A stretch of DNA of 64,000 nucleotides from JBAXTE01 sp964653595 (GCA_964653595.1 CAZZHH010000003.1:1-64000), one strand, 5' to 3'; counted from the first letter of the stretch, positions 33,403 through 43,228 are shown. Numbers and translations: made by a program. Notes: generated by a model not told the origin, from the letters alone.

Positions 33403-35112
33403 TTAAGCGGTAATAATAACCTTGCTGGTTGCATAATACGGATTGATATTGAACTTCGGTAAGACAACTTTCATCACCCTAACACTCGGACCATTCTTGA
33501 AAGCACCTTCCCATACGAACGGCTCTACTGTACAAAGACATGTAATATCATCCAAATTCTTACAACTGTAAAACGCAAAGGTTCGAATATCCATAACGGT
33601 AGCTGGGATAGTAATACTTGCCAGGTTATAACATCCGTTAAATGCATTACTCCCTATAGTTTTTAGACCGCTTGGGAACGTTACGCTTGTCAAACCTTTG
33701 CATCCGTAGAAAGCATAATTCTTAATAGTCGTCAACAAAGATCCACCGAATGTAATACTGTTTAATAAATCGCACCCGCAAAACGCATAGTTACCTATCG
33801 ACATTAACGAAGACGGAAGCTTGATGGACTTCACCGTTTTACAATTATAGAACGCGTAATCACCGATACTTACAAGATTTGTTGGAAGCGTAACTGCAAA
33901 AGCATTAGCTGGTTCCCAGTTGGTTGCCATGTCCCCACCGCACCCGCAGAAAACATAATCACCAATAGTCGTTAAAACCGAGCCAGTTGTAAAGGTAATA
34001 GCCGACACCTTGTCGCAATTATAGAATGCATGGTCACCAATAACCGTCACAGCCGCTGGGACAGTTATACCGCTCAATACTTTACACCCGCAGAATGCCG
34101 CACTACCGATAGTTGTTAACGTTGACGGGAAGCTGACAGATGTTAATGCTTCACACTTGTAGAAAGATCTTTCTTTGATTTCAACTAACCCTGTTGGTAA
34201 AGTTACAGACGCCAAAGCAATACAACCACTAAATACGGATTTGTTTATGGTCGTTAATGTTGTCGCTGTAGGGAAAGCAAACCCAGTTAACTTTGTGCAG
34301 TTATAAAAGGCATGTTCTCCAAGCGTTTCCAATACAGCCGCAGATGCAACGGTTACGGTCGTCAGGTTGGCACAATCACAGAAAGCCGCTTTGTTGATCT
34401 GTGTTAACGTTGCTGGTAATGCTATGGAGGTTAAAGTGGAACATCCAAAGAACGCATGTTCACCGATTTGCGCAAGCGCCGACCCTTCTCCGATTGTAAA
34501 AGTTTCCATACTTACACACTTGCAGAACGCCGCATTTCCGATACTCGTTACAGAATTTGGCAAAGAAAACGCCGACATGTCCCCACAGTTATAAAACGCA
34601 TAGTTACCAACAGTTGTTAATGCGGAAGTTCCAGCGAACGTAAAATCAACCAATCCCCCACAAGCACTGAAAGTAAAGTTTCCCATAGTGGTTACACTGG
34701 CGGGAATCGTTATTGAACCCAAACTGTTACACCCATAGAAAGCGTAATCGCCGATAGTTGTTAAAGAAGACGGAAACGTTACAGACGATAAGTTACAACC
34801 GTAAAATGCATACTGGCCGATACTGGTAATACTGTTCGGTAAAGTTACCGATGTGGTTAACCCTGTACACCCGTAAAATGCAAAGTTTCCAACACTTGTT
34901 ATCAGTTCATTGGCATCAAACGTAATAGACGTTATCCCTATACATGCATAGAAAGCATAATCTTCAACACCTATAACATTATACGTACCACTGTTGTAAG
35001 AAATCGTTGCGGGAATAGTAATGGCTCCCGTAAGCGTACTGTTGTTTCTTGCTACCGTAACATTGGTCGTATCAGCTATAATGTTGTAATTCAACCCACC
35101 AATTTTAATCAT
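33403..35112 (-). CDS. large BspA-like leucine-rich repeat protein (569 aa)
   Basis: About 20 near-regular LRR_5 repeats (AFYGC, AFCGC, AFYNC) after an N-terminal cap with AITIPATISYNSGTYNVIGV. Gly/Thr/Ser-rich and Lys-poor compared with the other LRR proteins here, which suggests a surface or virion role. Ends with the family tail CLCTVEPFVWEGAF. Confidence 0.92.
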   Translation of the reverse strand: MIKIGGLNYNIIADTTNVTVARNNSTLTGAITIPATISYNSGTYNVIGVEDYAFYACIGITSITFDANELITSVGNFAFYGCTGLTTSVTLPNSITSIGQYAFYGCNLSSVTFPSSLTTIGDYAFYGCNSLGSITIPASVTTMGNFTFSACGGLVDFTFAGTSALTTVGNYAFYNCGDMSAFSLPNSVTSIGNAAFCKCVSMETFTIGEGSALAQIGEHAFFGCSTLTSIALPATLTQINKAAFCDCANLTTVTVASAAVLETLGEHAFYNCTKLTGFAFPTATTLTTINKSVFSGCIALASVTLPTGLVEIKERSFYKCEALTSVSFPSTLTTIGSAAFCGCKVLSGITVPAAVTVIGDHAFYNCDKVSAITFTTGSVLTTIGDYVFCGCGGDMATNWEPANAFAVTLPTNLVSIGDYAFYNCKTVKSIKLPSSLMSIGNYAFCGCDLLNSITFGGSLLTTIKNYAFYGCKGLTSVTFPSGLKTIGSNAFNGCYNLASITIPATVMDIRTFAFYSCKNLDDITCLCTVEPFVWEGAFKNGPSVRVMKVVLPKFNINPYYATSKVIITA

Positions 35113-35131
35113 TTGTCATCACCTTTAGTTA

Positions 35132-35242
35132 TTAGTCATGTTTGTTCATTTGATGAATCTCAAAACATAAGAAAACTAACCAAATCAAAAATACGATCAC
35201 CAGTATTCCCATTACGATTAAAACGTTCATCAAAAATAACAT
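35132..35242 (-). CDS. tiny membrane protein (36 aa)
   Basis: MLFLMNVLIV start with SD GGAG 7 nt upstream. One transmembrane helix covers residues 2-28, followed by a short polar tail. Sits directly before the large LRR gene, so they may be co-expressed. Confidence 0.65.
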   Translation of the reverse strand: MLFLMNVLIVMGILVIVFLIWLVFLCFEIHQMNKHD

Positions 35243-35288
35243 AGTTCACTCCAACAGTACGTTTTGGAAAAATTCTTTATATGAAGAT

Positions 35289-35315
35289 GAATAAGCCTCA
35301 TTCTATACTGTATGA
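35289..35315 (+). promoter_or_regulatory. plus-strand promoter, same class
   Basis: GAATAAG-N13-TGTATGA on the plus strand, upstream of the plus-strand gene at 35433. Confirms promoter orientation. Confidence 0.75.
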
Positions 35316-35432
35316 TTATATATATCGTTTTCGTTGAAAGGAAACCACGACAGGAAAAGAAAAGTTTCAGTTCGCTAAGGCAGTTAAAGCATATATATTT
35401 ATAGTATTAAACTTTTTAAGGTGGTATATTAC

Positions 35433-37877
35433 ATGAAGAAGACGGATGTCCTTAACAGACTTAAAAAATTAAGTGACGAAGATTTGAAAACGGTCCTTGA
35501 AGGGCTTGATGATTCAGAAAGACGGTATTTGAAAGAATACACCGAAGAAGATAATGATCAATCTGGTGATCAAGATAACAACTCTTTTGACGATGACGAT
35601 AGCGACGGTGGTGAGCTAAGCAACATCGCCGTTACAAAAGGGTTTGATGAAGGTGAGTTTATTGTGTCTTATCATGCCAATAGGAACACAAAAGGGACTT
35701 TGGGCAAAAGGGAGCTTACGTTCTTCAATGTCTCAAATGGTTCTAATCTTATTAGCGATTATGATTTAGAAGAATATGTCGACATGAACGAAAAGTGGAC
35801 ATTTGTCGACGAAGATAATGATAAAGAAGTTGTGGTGTCGCCAGAAGTTGTTGTCGGTATTATTATTGATTATAACGCAGAATCAGACGAGGAACCAGAA
35901 TTGGCTTATGTGTTACAACAAGCGGAAGGCCTGGTTAAAGTGGTATTTACATTGGCAAATAACCTGGACGGATTACTTAAGAATTTTGTTGAAGAACAGG
36001 GATGGGAAATTGATGATGAAGAATCAGATGTCACTGATAATGTCGGATCTGATGAAGATGACGATGCCGCAGGTGAAGCACTCGGTAAAAGCATCAATCT
36101 TGATGGCGTTCAGGACGCTCCTGAAGACGAAGAAGAAAAAACCGAAGCTGTCAAACAACACGCCAACGGCTCAGCTCCTTATTACGTTAACGAACTCGGT
36201 TACAACCTGATTTTCTATATCGGAAGTTTGACGCCAGATCAGGAAGAAGAACTGGACGAAGCTTTCGAATCATTTAATGCAACGAAAAAGTTTGAATCCT
36301 ATAAAAAAGAATTTTCCGATATGGAAGAACTCGAAGCCTCCACAGCGGCCTGTCAGAAAATGATCGATGAGTTCTGTGAAGCGAATCAAGATTTCAAACC
36401 CGACCGCTTCACCATTCAGACCAACTGGGTAGCACTGGAAAAAGCTGGTCTGGCCGAAAAGGTCGCCGTTAAAACCGTCAATGAAGAAACAGAAGAAATC
36501 GACGAGGCTGCAGAAGACAGTGATGATACCGCAGTGGAAGATGAAGGCGACGGTGTTGAATTTGTTTTCCAAACAGACAGGTATGACATTGTTTACACTG
36601 GCACAATCGACAGCCAGGAACAAGAAGATCTAATGGTTCAGGCATTTGAGTCAGATGACGCTATAAAGAAGTATGACGAGCTTTTGGAAATTACAGAAGA
36701 CGAAATAGAAGCTGCCCAAAAACTGATTGATGGATTCTGTGAAGAGAACGAAGATTATACTGCCGATCAATTCTATGTCGACCAAATTCTCCCCAATGTT
36801 GCACCGAACGTTTTTAAAGTTGGTGATGACGTTGTTATCACTTATACGCCAAACGATCTGACAGATGAACAAATCGAAACTTTCAGGGATTTTTTTGAAT
36901 CAGAAGAGACCTATGCCGATTACGAAAGAATGGAAGAATCAGACGGGCCAGAAGAAGCTGCCAAAACATTGGTTGACGACTTCTGCAATGAGAATATTGG
37001 CTTTGAAGCAAAAGATTTCGATATCGAAATTACAGAAGAAGAAAAAGCCGAGCAAGAACTCAAAGAAGAAGACGAAAGCGAAGAAATCACAGAAGATGTC
37101 AAGGGTGTTTCTTTCCCAGAATTCAAACTTGATGACTACTGCACGATTTATTACACTGGCGGGAACTTATCAGATACCCAATCAAAAGATATGAATGCAT
37201 TCTTTGGATCAGTAGAAACCTATATGTCATTCAAACAACTCGGCCAAAACGAAGACGCCGCAAGAAAAATGATTGACGATTTCTGTGAAAAACGCCCAAA
37301 GTTCGATGTTCAAGATTTTGACGTAAAGATCGAGAACGACGATGAAGACCTTGATGAAGCGAAAAAAGATGAAGAAATCACCGAAGATAATGAAACCGAG
37401 AAACGTTCTGGTTATGTTGATTATCCCGAATTCGAACTTGGTGACTATTGCACAATTCATTACACTGCTGGACAATTGACAAAAAACCAATACAGTAAAA
37501 TGAGCGAATTCTTTGAATCAGGAGAAGCGTTTACATCGTTCAAACAACTTGGACAAAACGAAGATGCCGCACGACAAATCATTAAAGATTTCTGTGAAAA
37601 GAATTCATGGTTTGACGAACAGGACTTTAATGTCAAAATGGAAGAACGCGACCCGACCGAATTCAGCATCTTAGGTCACGTTTATATCTATTACACTGGT
37701 GGAGAATTGACTGACGAACAATCTGAAACCATCGGCGAATACTTTGGTTCCGACGAAGCTGGTAAAACATACCTGCGTTACGGGAAAAATGAATATGCCG
37801 CAAAACGTATCATCCAAGAGTTCTGCGAAAAGAATACTGCATTCAAACCAGAAGACTTTAAGATTGAAATGTCATAG
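35433..37877 (+). CDS. acidic protein with six copies of an unrecognised domain (814 aa)
   Basis: Start at MKKTDVLNRL with AAGGTGG upstream. Residues 1-245 are an acidic N-terminal region. From about 248 to the end, six repeats of 80-100 residues occur. Each has (I/V).YTG.L(T/S)..Q...M..FF.S......F..L......AA...I.(D/E)FCE.N..F...DF.(V/I)..(E). Repeats are linked by Asp/Glu-rich tails. The fourth and fifth share QLGQNEDAAR. A single such domain ends the protein at 50804-51313. Cytoplasmic and very acidic; possibly a structural or DNA-mimic protein, but that is speculation. Confidence 0.8.
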   Translation: MKKTDVLNRLKKLSDEDLKTVLEGLDDSERRYLKEYTEEDNDQSGDQDNNSFDDDDSDGGELSNIAVTKGFDEGEFIVSYHANRNTKGTLGKRELTFFNVSNGSNLISDYDLEEYVDMNEKWTFVDEDNDKEVVVSPEVVVGIIIDYNAESDEEPELAYVLQQAEGLVKVVFTLANNLDGLLKNFVEEQGWEIDDEESDVTDNVGSDEDDDAAGEALGKSINLDGVQDAPEDEEEKTEAVKQHANGSAPYYVNELGYNLIFYIGSLTPDQEEELDEAFESFNATKKFESYKKEFSDMEELEASTAACQKMIDEFCEANQDFKPDRFTIQTNWVALEKAGLAEKVAVKTVNEETEEIDEAAEDSDDTAVEDEGDGVEFVFQTDRYDIVYTGTIDSQEQEDLMVQAFESDDAIKKYDELLEITEDEIEAAQKLIDGFCEENEDYTADQFYVDQILPNVAPNVFKVGDDVVITYTPNDLTDEQIETFRDFFESEETYADYERMEESDGPEEAAKTLVDDFCNENIGFEAKDFDIEITEEEKAEQELKEEDESEEITEDVKGVSFPEFKLDDYCTIYYTGGNLSDTQSKDMNAFFGSVETYMSFKQLGQNEDAARKMIDDFCEKRPKFDVQDFDVKIENDDEDLDEAKKDEEITEDNETEKRSGYVDYPEFELGDYCTIHYTAGQLTKNQYSKMSEFFESGEAFTSFKQLGQNEDAARQIIKDFCEKNSWFDEQDFNVKMEERDPTEFSILGHVYIYYTGGELTDEQSETIGEYFGSDEAGKTYLRYGKNEYAAKRIIQEFCEKNTAFKPEDFKIEMS

Positions 37878-37897
37878 CCGCACCCGATGCGAAAAAG

Positions 37898-37928
37898 AAA
37901 AGGGCTGGAATAATTTCCAGCCCTTTTT
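37898..37928. terminator. bidirectional intrinsic terminator
   Basis: AAAAGGGCTGGAA-TAAT-TTCCAGCCCTTTT, 13 bp, with A-run before and T-run after. Serves the plus-strand gene and the convergent gene ending at 37927. Confidence 0.9.
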
Positions 37929-38262
37929 AATAGGATAAATCAGGAATTTCAATGGCAAACGTTTTGACCTGGTAATTGTGGGCTTTACCAACCGCATCCA
38001 TCACGTTCTTCAAGTCCACACGAGCAACGTATTGTTCACCATCTTTCAACTCAAATAATAAAACGCGTCTGTCGTTCTCGTCAATTTCCCCCTTGAAGAT
38101 CATTCTTTTGACATCTGGAATATCCAGAACAAACAACCCCTCAGTGACGGTGTGTTTTGAAACTTCCACATAAGCTGTTTTAATGTGATTCTTCAATGCG
38201 AATAAACACCACTTCACAAACTCGTTCATTTCATCCATAATCGTAATCGGTAAAACGTACAT
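37927..38262 (-). CDS. hypothetical protein (111 aa)
   Basis: No recognised domain. Alternating hydrophobic pattern (GLFVLDIPDVKRMIFKGEI, RVLLFELKDGEQYVARVDL) suggests a beta-rich fold. Last gene of the operon from 41332; stop lies in the terminator. Confidence 0.65.
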   Translation of the reverse strand: MYVLPITIMDEMNEFVKWCLFALKNHIKTAYVEVSKHTVTEGLFVLDIPDVKRMIFKGEIDENDRRVLLFELKDGEQYVARVDLKNVMDAVGKAHNYQVKTFAIEIPDLSY

Positions 38263-38266
38263 GATT

Positions 38267-39187
38267 TTATTCCTTTCTCATCATCTGTTTTGATTTATAC
38301 AACAAACCGCTATTTATATTCATTAATTTTTCGCTGTTCATTAAGATACGCACCAGGTGCGAATCATTTTTGTTAACCGCAATACTTAACGCTTCATTAT
38401 TTCTGGCCGACGGGTCAACGCGTGGATCGTCCAGTAACAGTTTTACAACACCGTACCTACCCAATGCGCATGCCCTGCGAATCGAATAATTATCTCCGTC
38501 AGTCGGATCCATATGTTTGAGTAAAAGTTTGACAACATGGTAATGACCATATTCGCTCGCCATTCCGATACAACAATTGTCAAACTTGCAATCTGCGTTT
38601 GTCAAGAGGAAATTCACTACATCGAAACTCCCATGTCTGGCAGCTTCTCTCATCCCCCACTTCAAATCACAAAAAGGCAATGTTGCTTTATTATGAAACA
38701 TAATTTCTACAATCTGAATCTTATTGTGTTTACAAGCTTCAATGAAAACCTGACCAACATATTGTTCTGCCCTGAAAAATTGCGTCATCCAAATATACAT
38801 GTCAACACTGGCATACTTCCCAATCAGCGGGAATATGACACCGATGTAAATATCATTCTTGTGCGTGTTTAAGATTTCCACGACACTTTTGATTTCGTTC
38901 TGTTTGATCAGCCATTCCAAAACGTTTTTCAGGGAATTGTAACTGTGTCGGAAAAGGCAGATCTCTTCTACATAATGCCTGGTAGTAATACTTTCCATAA
39001 CAGTAAATTCTTTAGCAAGTTTAGTTCCCCCACTAAAATCAGATTTGTTTACGCGGACTTTATAGACACCGTAACACACACCGAATTTGTCAAGGATTTC
39101 TTCGAGAAAGTTATAGTAAGGTACGATTAACTCATACATCTTGCCGATCTCATAATCTTCGCTAAAGGATTTAATGTACGCCAGCAT
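38267..39187 (-). CDS. ankyrin-repeat protein (306 aa)
   Basis: Residues 150-290 hold four to five ankyrin-type repeats (EACKHNKIQIVEIMF, REAARHGSFDVVNFLL, MASEYGHYHVVKLLL, RACALGRYGVVKLLL, DP..NNEALSIAV). The N-terminal half is unique. Resembles the ankyrin proteins of large viruses. Protein-protein interaction role expected. Confidence 0.85.
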   Translation of the reverse strand: MLAYIKSFSEDYEIGKMYELIVPYYNFLEEILDKFGVCYGVYKVRVNKSDFSGGTKLAKEFTVMESITTRHYVEEICLFRHSYNSLKNVLEWLIKQNEIKSVVEILNTHKNDIYIGVIFPLIGKYASVDMYIWMTQFFRAEQYVGQVFIEACKHNKIQIVEIMFHNKATLPFCDLKWGMREAARHGSFDVVNFLLTNADCKFDNCCIGMASEYGHYHVVKLLLKHMDPTDGDNYSIRRACALGRYGVVKLLLDDPRVDPSARNNEALSIAVNKNDSHLVRILMNSEKLMNINSGLLYKSKQMMRKE

Positions 39188-39608
39188 CTTTCTTTATCTT
39201 TCTATATGTATCTTGAAGTTCACAAAAATCTTTTAACATCGTCGTGCAACAGAAAGGAAGGTGTTTTTGACTTTCGTCTAATATTTTCTTAACTGTTGTT
39301 TTGTCAATTAAACCCTTTTCTGCATATAAATCCACTATAGAAATCATTCTGGTAAGCTCACCGATAGGTTCAATATCAACTGGTTTCACTTTATAGTTTC
39401 CATATATATCAATTAATGATTTATAGAAACACAGATTAATGTCATCACTTCCATAAAAGAAAAGCAGAAAATACACGACAGTGACATTCAATCGCTCAGC
39501 CATACGCCGAAGCGATTCTACTTCATTATTATCCACCAGGACCTGTCGCAGAGTTTCCAGCTGCACTCGCATAGCTTCCCATGTCGTATCTGGTGCGAAT
39601 TCACTCAT
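39171..39608 (-). CDS. hypothetical protein (145 aa)
   Basis: Start at MSEFAPDTTW, with GGGGGAAA upstream. Helical, no recognised motif. Overlaps both neighbours, so tightly coupled to the LRR and ankyrin genes. Confidence 0.65.
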   Translation of the reverse strand: MSEFAPDTTWEAMRVQLETLRQVLVDNNEVESLRRMAERLNVTVVYFLLFFYGSDDINLCFYKSLIDIYGNYKVKPVDIEPIGELTRMISIVDLYAEKGLIDKTTVKKILDESQKHLPFCCTTMLKDFCELQDTYRKIKKDAGVH

Positions 39609-40480
39609 GACCAATTTCCCCCACGATCCTCTTCGCAAGAATCAGGTTCAACATATTGCATAAGATATTTTGTTAAGTCGACAGTTTCCCCACCTGGTGT
39701 TTTCAGGAGAAATTCAAAATCATCACCGCAATCTACAAACGAACCATACCAAAAAGATACTGTTGTTGAATTTAAGATCACCGTTTCAAGTTCTTCACAA
39801 TGATCAAATGCACCTTGTTCAACACTGTCTAAGGATTCAGGCAATTCAATTTCACGAATACCGCAATAATAAAAATCCATCACTTTAATGGTTTCAAGAG
39901 ATTCCGATAACCTGATTTTTCGAATATCGGAATACCAAAACGCGTTGTCGTCAATTTTTTCCACAGTGTCGGGCATTTCAATTTCTTTGGTTTCACATCC
40001 CATGAACGCGCTATACCCGATAACCTCAACTCCGTATGGAATAACATATTTATCCCTCTGGACCCTGGCTGGATAATTTACCAATGTTTTCATATCCTTT
40101 GAAAACAAGACTCCATCCACAGAGCAGAAATTCGGATTGTCTTTGTCAACAACTATGGCATTCAAATCACAAAACAGATTGTCTCGCATAAAGGAAAATG
40201 ACAAGCGTTCTACGGAGGCAGGAATATACAGCGTTGCGCCAACAGGATCAAAACTTCCCCCAATAGAAGAACAACCGATATGGGTCACAGGATAAACTTC
40301 CCCATTATCCAGAACAATCTCGCTCAGAACATGAATGTCTTCCATAACGGGAAGTTTATCATGTGTTTCTTTCCCATGGCACCTAACCTCAGCAAGCGTG
40401 GCCGAATTTTCATTAAGCCAATAAGTGGCACAACCGATCTTTACGGTTTTCATCCCATGTTCATTAATAACGATGTCCAT
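39605..40480 (-). CDS. BspA-like leucine-rich repeat protein (291 aa)
   Basis: About six LRR_5 repeats with the FCSVDGVLFSKDMKTLVNYPA insert that also occurs at 14538-15722 and 40511-41332. The insert is followed by YVIPYGVEVIGYSAFMGC. The tail after residue 255 is not repeat. Confidence 0.85.
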   Translation of the reverse strand: MDIVINEHGMKTVKIGCATYWLNENSATLAEVRCHGKETHDKLPVMEDIHVLSEIVLDNGEVYPVTHIGCSSIGGSFDPVGATLYIPASVERLSFSFMRDNLFCDLNAIVVDKDNPNFCSVDGVLFSKDMKTLVNYPARVQRDKYVIPYGVEVIGYSAFMGCETKEIEMPDTVEKIDDNAFWYSDIRKIRLSESLETIKVMDFYYCGIREIELPESLDSVEQGAFDHCEELETVILNSTTVSFWYGSFVDCGDDFEFLLKTPGGETVDLTKYLMQYVEPDSCEEDRGGNWS

Positions 40481-40510
40481 GTTTTTTCCTTTCGTATTTT
40501 ATGCGAATTT

Positions 40511-41332
40511 TTAATAATCAACCAGGAAATTATATAAATCTGTCGCTTCAATAACAACATTCCCATGATTGTCTTTTTTGGTTTGCTCTGGTGACAAAAC
40601 CAATTCGAACTTGGCCTTATTACAGCTGTCAAATGCTGCATCGCCAAAAGCAACATTAGCAGAACGAACGATAACGCGTTCCAATTTTTCACAACGGGCA
40701 AAAGAACGCTCACCAACATGTTCAAGAGCTTTCGACAGATCAACAAATTTCAGTTTACCGCAATCCTCAAACGAATCATCACAGATAACTCTCAATTTCT
40801 CTGGCATAATGATTTCTCTGATCTTGCTGTCTCTAAATGCCTGCTGCTTAATCGTATGCAAAGAATCTGGCAAATGAATATGCTTCAAACGGCTTTTCAT
40901 GAACGCGCTTTCGCTAATAATCTCAACACCGTCAGGAACAGTATATTCTTGTTCCATTCTGCCAATAGGATAAGATAACAAAACTGTTCCATCTTTGGTA
41001 AACAAAACGCCGTCAACAGATTTGAAATGTTTATTATCTGGAGATACATGGATGTTTTCCAGATCGACAAATTTGATAAACGCGTTCCCATTACCTCTGC
41101 TTGCGAAGATCTTCTTAACGGAATCTGGAATCATGATGGATTCAATATCGCAAATCGTATTGTATGATTCAGCACAAAGCCCAGTAACATGAAGATCCGT
41201 TCCGCAATCCAATGTAATCTTGTTTGGGATTTTCAAATCGTCATTCTGTGATGTCAAAATCTCCGCAGTGGCCTCGGCAGACTTCCCAGAGAAATTATAA
41301 GTGATATTGTCTATGCATACAGTTTGTTCCAT
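40511..41332 (-). CDS. BspA-like leucine-rich repeat protein (273 aa)
   Basis: Close in design to the downstream LRR protein: cap, FKSVDGVLFTKDGTVLLSYP insert, then five LRR_5 repeats (AFMKS, AFRDS, SFEDC, SFARC, AFDSC). Confidence 0.88.
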   Translation of the reverse strand: MEQTVCIDNITYNFSGKSAEATAEILTSQNDDLKIPNKITLDCGTDLHVTGLCAESYNTICDIESIMIPDSVKKIFASRGNGNAFIKFVDLENIHVSPDNKHFKSVDGVLFTKDGTVLLSYPIGRMEQEYTVPDGVEIISESAFMKSRLKHIHLPDSLHTIKQQAFRDSKIREIIMPEKLRVICDDSFEDCGKLKFVDLSKALEHVGERSFARCEKLERVIVRSANVAFGDAAFDSCNKAKFELVLSPEQTKKDNHGNVVIEATDLYNFLVDY

Positions 41333-41336
41333 GATA

Positions 41337-41594
41337 TTAATCCTTATTAGCCCTTAAACCGAAAATAAAGCAGAGTAACCCCATCGGGATTGTAATAACA
41401 AGTTTCCCAAGGACCCAACCAATACTGGCTACGGCACCCCAGGCCATAATATTACAAAAAGGATGTTCAAACCAGATAAAGGATCTAGCCATATCGACGT
41501 CCTTCTGGTCCAGCATGACAAGCGTGGTTGTCGTTTCCTGAGCACTGCAAACTGCTGCGGCAGCCAAGATGAATACTAACATAATATATTTCAT
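41337..41594 (-). CDS. exported or membrane protein (85 aa)
   Basis: Signal-like N-terminus (KYIMLVFILAAAAVCSAQ), a polar stretch, then a hydrophobic C-terminal half with two likely membrane segments (47-62, 64-80). First of a cluster of tiny membrane proteins. Confidence 0.7.
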   Translation of the reverse strand: MKYIMLVFILAAAAVCSAQETTTTLVMLDQKDVDMARSFIWFEHPFCNIMAWGAVASIGWVLGKLVITIPMGLLCFIFGLRANKD

Positions 41595-41595
41595 T

Positions 41596-41814
41596 TTATT
41601 CTTTTTCCTTCATAATTTTTGCAACCGTCATGGCGATGAGTAGTTTACTTTCAGGGTTTTTAACGCGTTCTTCGTCGATCAGTTGCGTTAACAGATCCAG
41701 CGAATAATTTCCGTACGCACTCCAAGCCATCATGCAAATGTCTATAGAATTATCTTTAGACTTTTTAAGAATGGCCTTGACAGCGTTTATTTTACTTGTA
41801 TCAAAATCTTCCAT
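41596..41814 (-). CDS. hypothetical protein (72 aa)
   Basis: Start at MEDFDTSK; a longer frame exists, but its upstream part overlaps the membrane protein at 41817-41951. Helical and soluble. Ends one base before the next gene. Confidence 0.6.
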   Translation of the reverse strand: MEDFDTSKINAVKAILKKSKDNSIDICMMAWSAYGNYSLDLLTQLIDEERVKNPESKLLIAMTVAKIMKEKE

Positions 41815-41816
41815 GA

Positions 41817-41951
41817 TTATTTCTGTGTCTGTGATTGTGGCGGAGGTGCTGGGACCTGCTGTTTGTTTTCTGGTGTAAGTAAGACTACCAATAAAACAAT
41901 AGCTAAAAAGACAGTCCATGCTGCGAATTTTGCCATATCTCTATCATCCAT
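41817..41951 (-). CDS. tiny membrane protein (44 aa)
   Basis: MDDRDMAKFAAWT then a hydrophobic helix (VFLAIVLLVVLL) and a Pro/Gln-rich tail. AGAAAGG SD upstream. Confidence 0.6.
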   Translation of the reverse strand: MDDRDMAKFAAWTVFLAIVLLVVLLTPENKQQVPAPPPQSQTQK

Positions 41952-41965
41952 TATCATATTCCTTT

Positions 41966-42061
41966 CTATAGCTTAACGTTGTTGATTGTTGTAATAATAA
42001 CGCAGATTAATGTGAAAAACGCAAGAAACATCAAACATACCGCCGCGGCCGACTTATCCAT
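41966..42061 (-). CDS. tiny membrane protein (31 aa)
   Basis: MDKSAAAVCLMFLAFFTLIC: single helix over most of its length. SD AAAGG, with promoter at 42085. Too short for family assignment. Confidence 0.55.
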   Translation of the reverse strand: MDKSAAAVCLMFLAFFTLICVIITTINNVKL

Positions 42062-42084
42062 ATTGTTGCCTTTAGTTTATTTGT

Positions 42085-42111
42085 GTATACATTAAGCTAT
42101 AAAGTTTATTC
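42085..42111 (-). promoter_or_regulatory. promoter, GAATAAA-N13-TGTATTA class
   Basis: GAATAAA and TGTATAC, 13-nt spacer; overlaps the stop of the glycosyltransferase gene. Confidence 0.7.
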
Positions 42112-42930
42112 ATAACTCTTTATTTTTTTACATAAACCGTTTTTGAATAAAATGTATCCATTTTGCGCAACCTGTCGCCACTTGTCATTTTCAAGTAACT
42201 CTGCAATAGTTTGGCAAAATATGCCAGGGGTTGATTCTACAATGGCTCTCGAGAAGTAATTGACCTGTGACGTTTCGCTCACTACGCATTTCTTATTGCC
42301 AAGCAAAAAACCTATTCGTTCTTGCTCTTGTCTTGCGTATGGCGTAAAGGCGTGGATATTAAGAATAATCTTACTGTTTTCTATAAACCTATGTGCTTGT
42401 TTAATAGATGTACCCATCACAGCGACAATATTAAACATATTATACATTTGCATTTGTATGTTTGATATAAGGACTGCTCTTCTTTCATTGAGATACCCAT
42501 AGAATAAAACATCAATTTCTGGATTATCAACATTGTTTAAAGTTTCAATGTGTGAAAAATATTCAAAAGGATACACCTCAACATTTTCTATACCATAATA
42601 GAGTTTCAAATAGGCGGCATTCATATGATCGTGGCACCAAACTCTATCAGCCATCTTAATACCCTTACACATATAATCAACATTCATCCACTTATTAGAG
42701 TCGGACAATTGTTCCCAAGTATACGCAATAATTTCTTTTTCAGGATATTTTTCACGCAGTTCCGTAATGGACTTTTGGAAATTACCAGACACCAAAATAA
42801 TAGAGTTTGAATATTCTTTTTTATCAAACTTGTATTTTATAAAGTTAATGACGTTATGAAAATACGGATTTGAAACCACTGCGAGGATAATATGTTTACA
42901 TTGCTCAATATTTAAATTTGTCAAAGACAT
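42106..42930 (-). CDS. glycosyltransferase-like protein (274 aa)
   Basis: The C-terminal half has the pattern of giant-virus and phage GT-B type transferases: IDVLFYGYLNERR, VVAVMGTS, ENSKIILNIHAF followed by QEQERIGFLLGNKKCVVSE. A sugar-nucleotide donor is expected to bind there. The N-terminal half (residues 1-130) would bind the acceptor. It probably modifies a phage or host surface molecule. Family call by motif only. Confidence 0.65.
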   Translation of the reverse strand: MSLTNLNIEQCKHIILAVVSNPYFHNVINFIKYKFDKKEYSNSIILVSGNFQKSITELREKYPEKEIIAYTWEQLSDSNKWMNVDYMCKGIKMADRVWCHDHMNAAYLKLYYGIENVEVYPFEYFSHIETLNNVDNPEIDVLFYGYLNERRAVLISNIQMQMYNMFNIVAVMGTSIKQAHRFIENSKIILNIHAFTPYARQEQERIGFLLGNKKCVVSETSQVNYFSRAIVESTPGIFCQTIAELLENDKWRQVAQNGYILFKNGLCKKIKSYE

Positions 42931-42936
42931 ATTCCG

Positions 42937-43107
42937 TTATTTTTCTCCCCAAAAGAAACCACACCAACATCCCCTGTGACAATATCTTTGTTCACATAAC
43001 AATTCCAATGCAGTGTCCTGTTGATCTTCGATCGGTGTATCAACGCAGTATATTTTTACCTTTGCAGTGCATTCAAAGCATGGTTCGTCCAGTTCAAGCA
43101 TAAACAT
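42937..43107 (-). CDS. small Cys-rich protein, probable metal binder (56 aa)
   Basis: Start at MFMLELDEP. Seven cysteines and a His (CFEC, YCVD, LLCEQRYCHRGCWCG) suggest a zinc-binding fold. The start lies within the end of the upstream gene. Confidence 0.55.
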   Translation of the reverse strand: MFMLELDEPCFECTAKVKIYCVDTPIEDQQDTALELLCEQRYCHRGCWCGFFWGEK

Positions 43108-43228
43108 AATCCGTATCAACCTTATAAACATAGATTGTGGATTGTTTAGCAACGTCTTTGTATTCCATCAATTCGGAAATAGGAGATGCATATAGGATAA
43201 AAGTTTCTACATTTTTATTTTTGTTCAT
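43094..43228 (-). CDS. small hypothetical protein (44 aa)
   Basis: MNKNKNVETFILYASPISELMEY...IYVYKVDTDYVYA, ATG 14 nt inside the end of the upstream gene. Beta-rich, unknown. Confidence 0.5.
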   Translation of the reverse strand: MNKNKNVETFILYASPISELMEYKDVAKQSTIYVYKVDTDYVYA

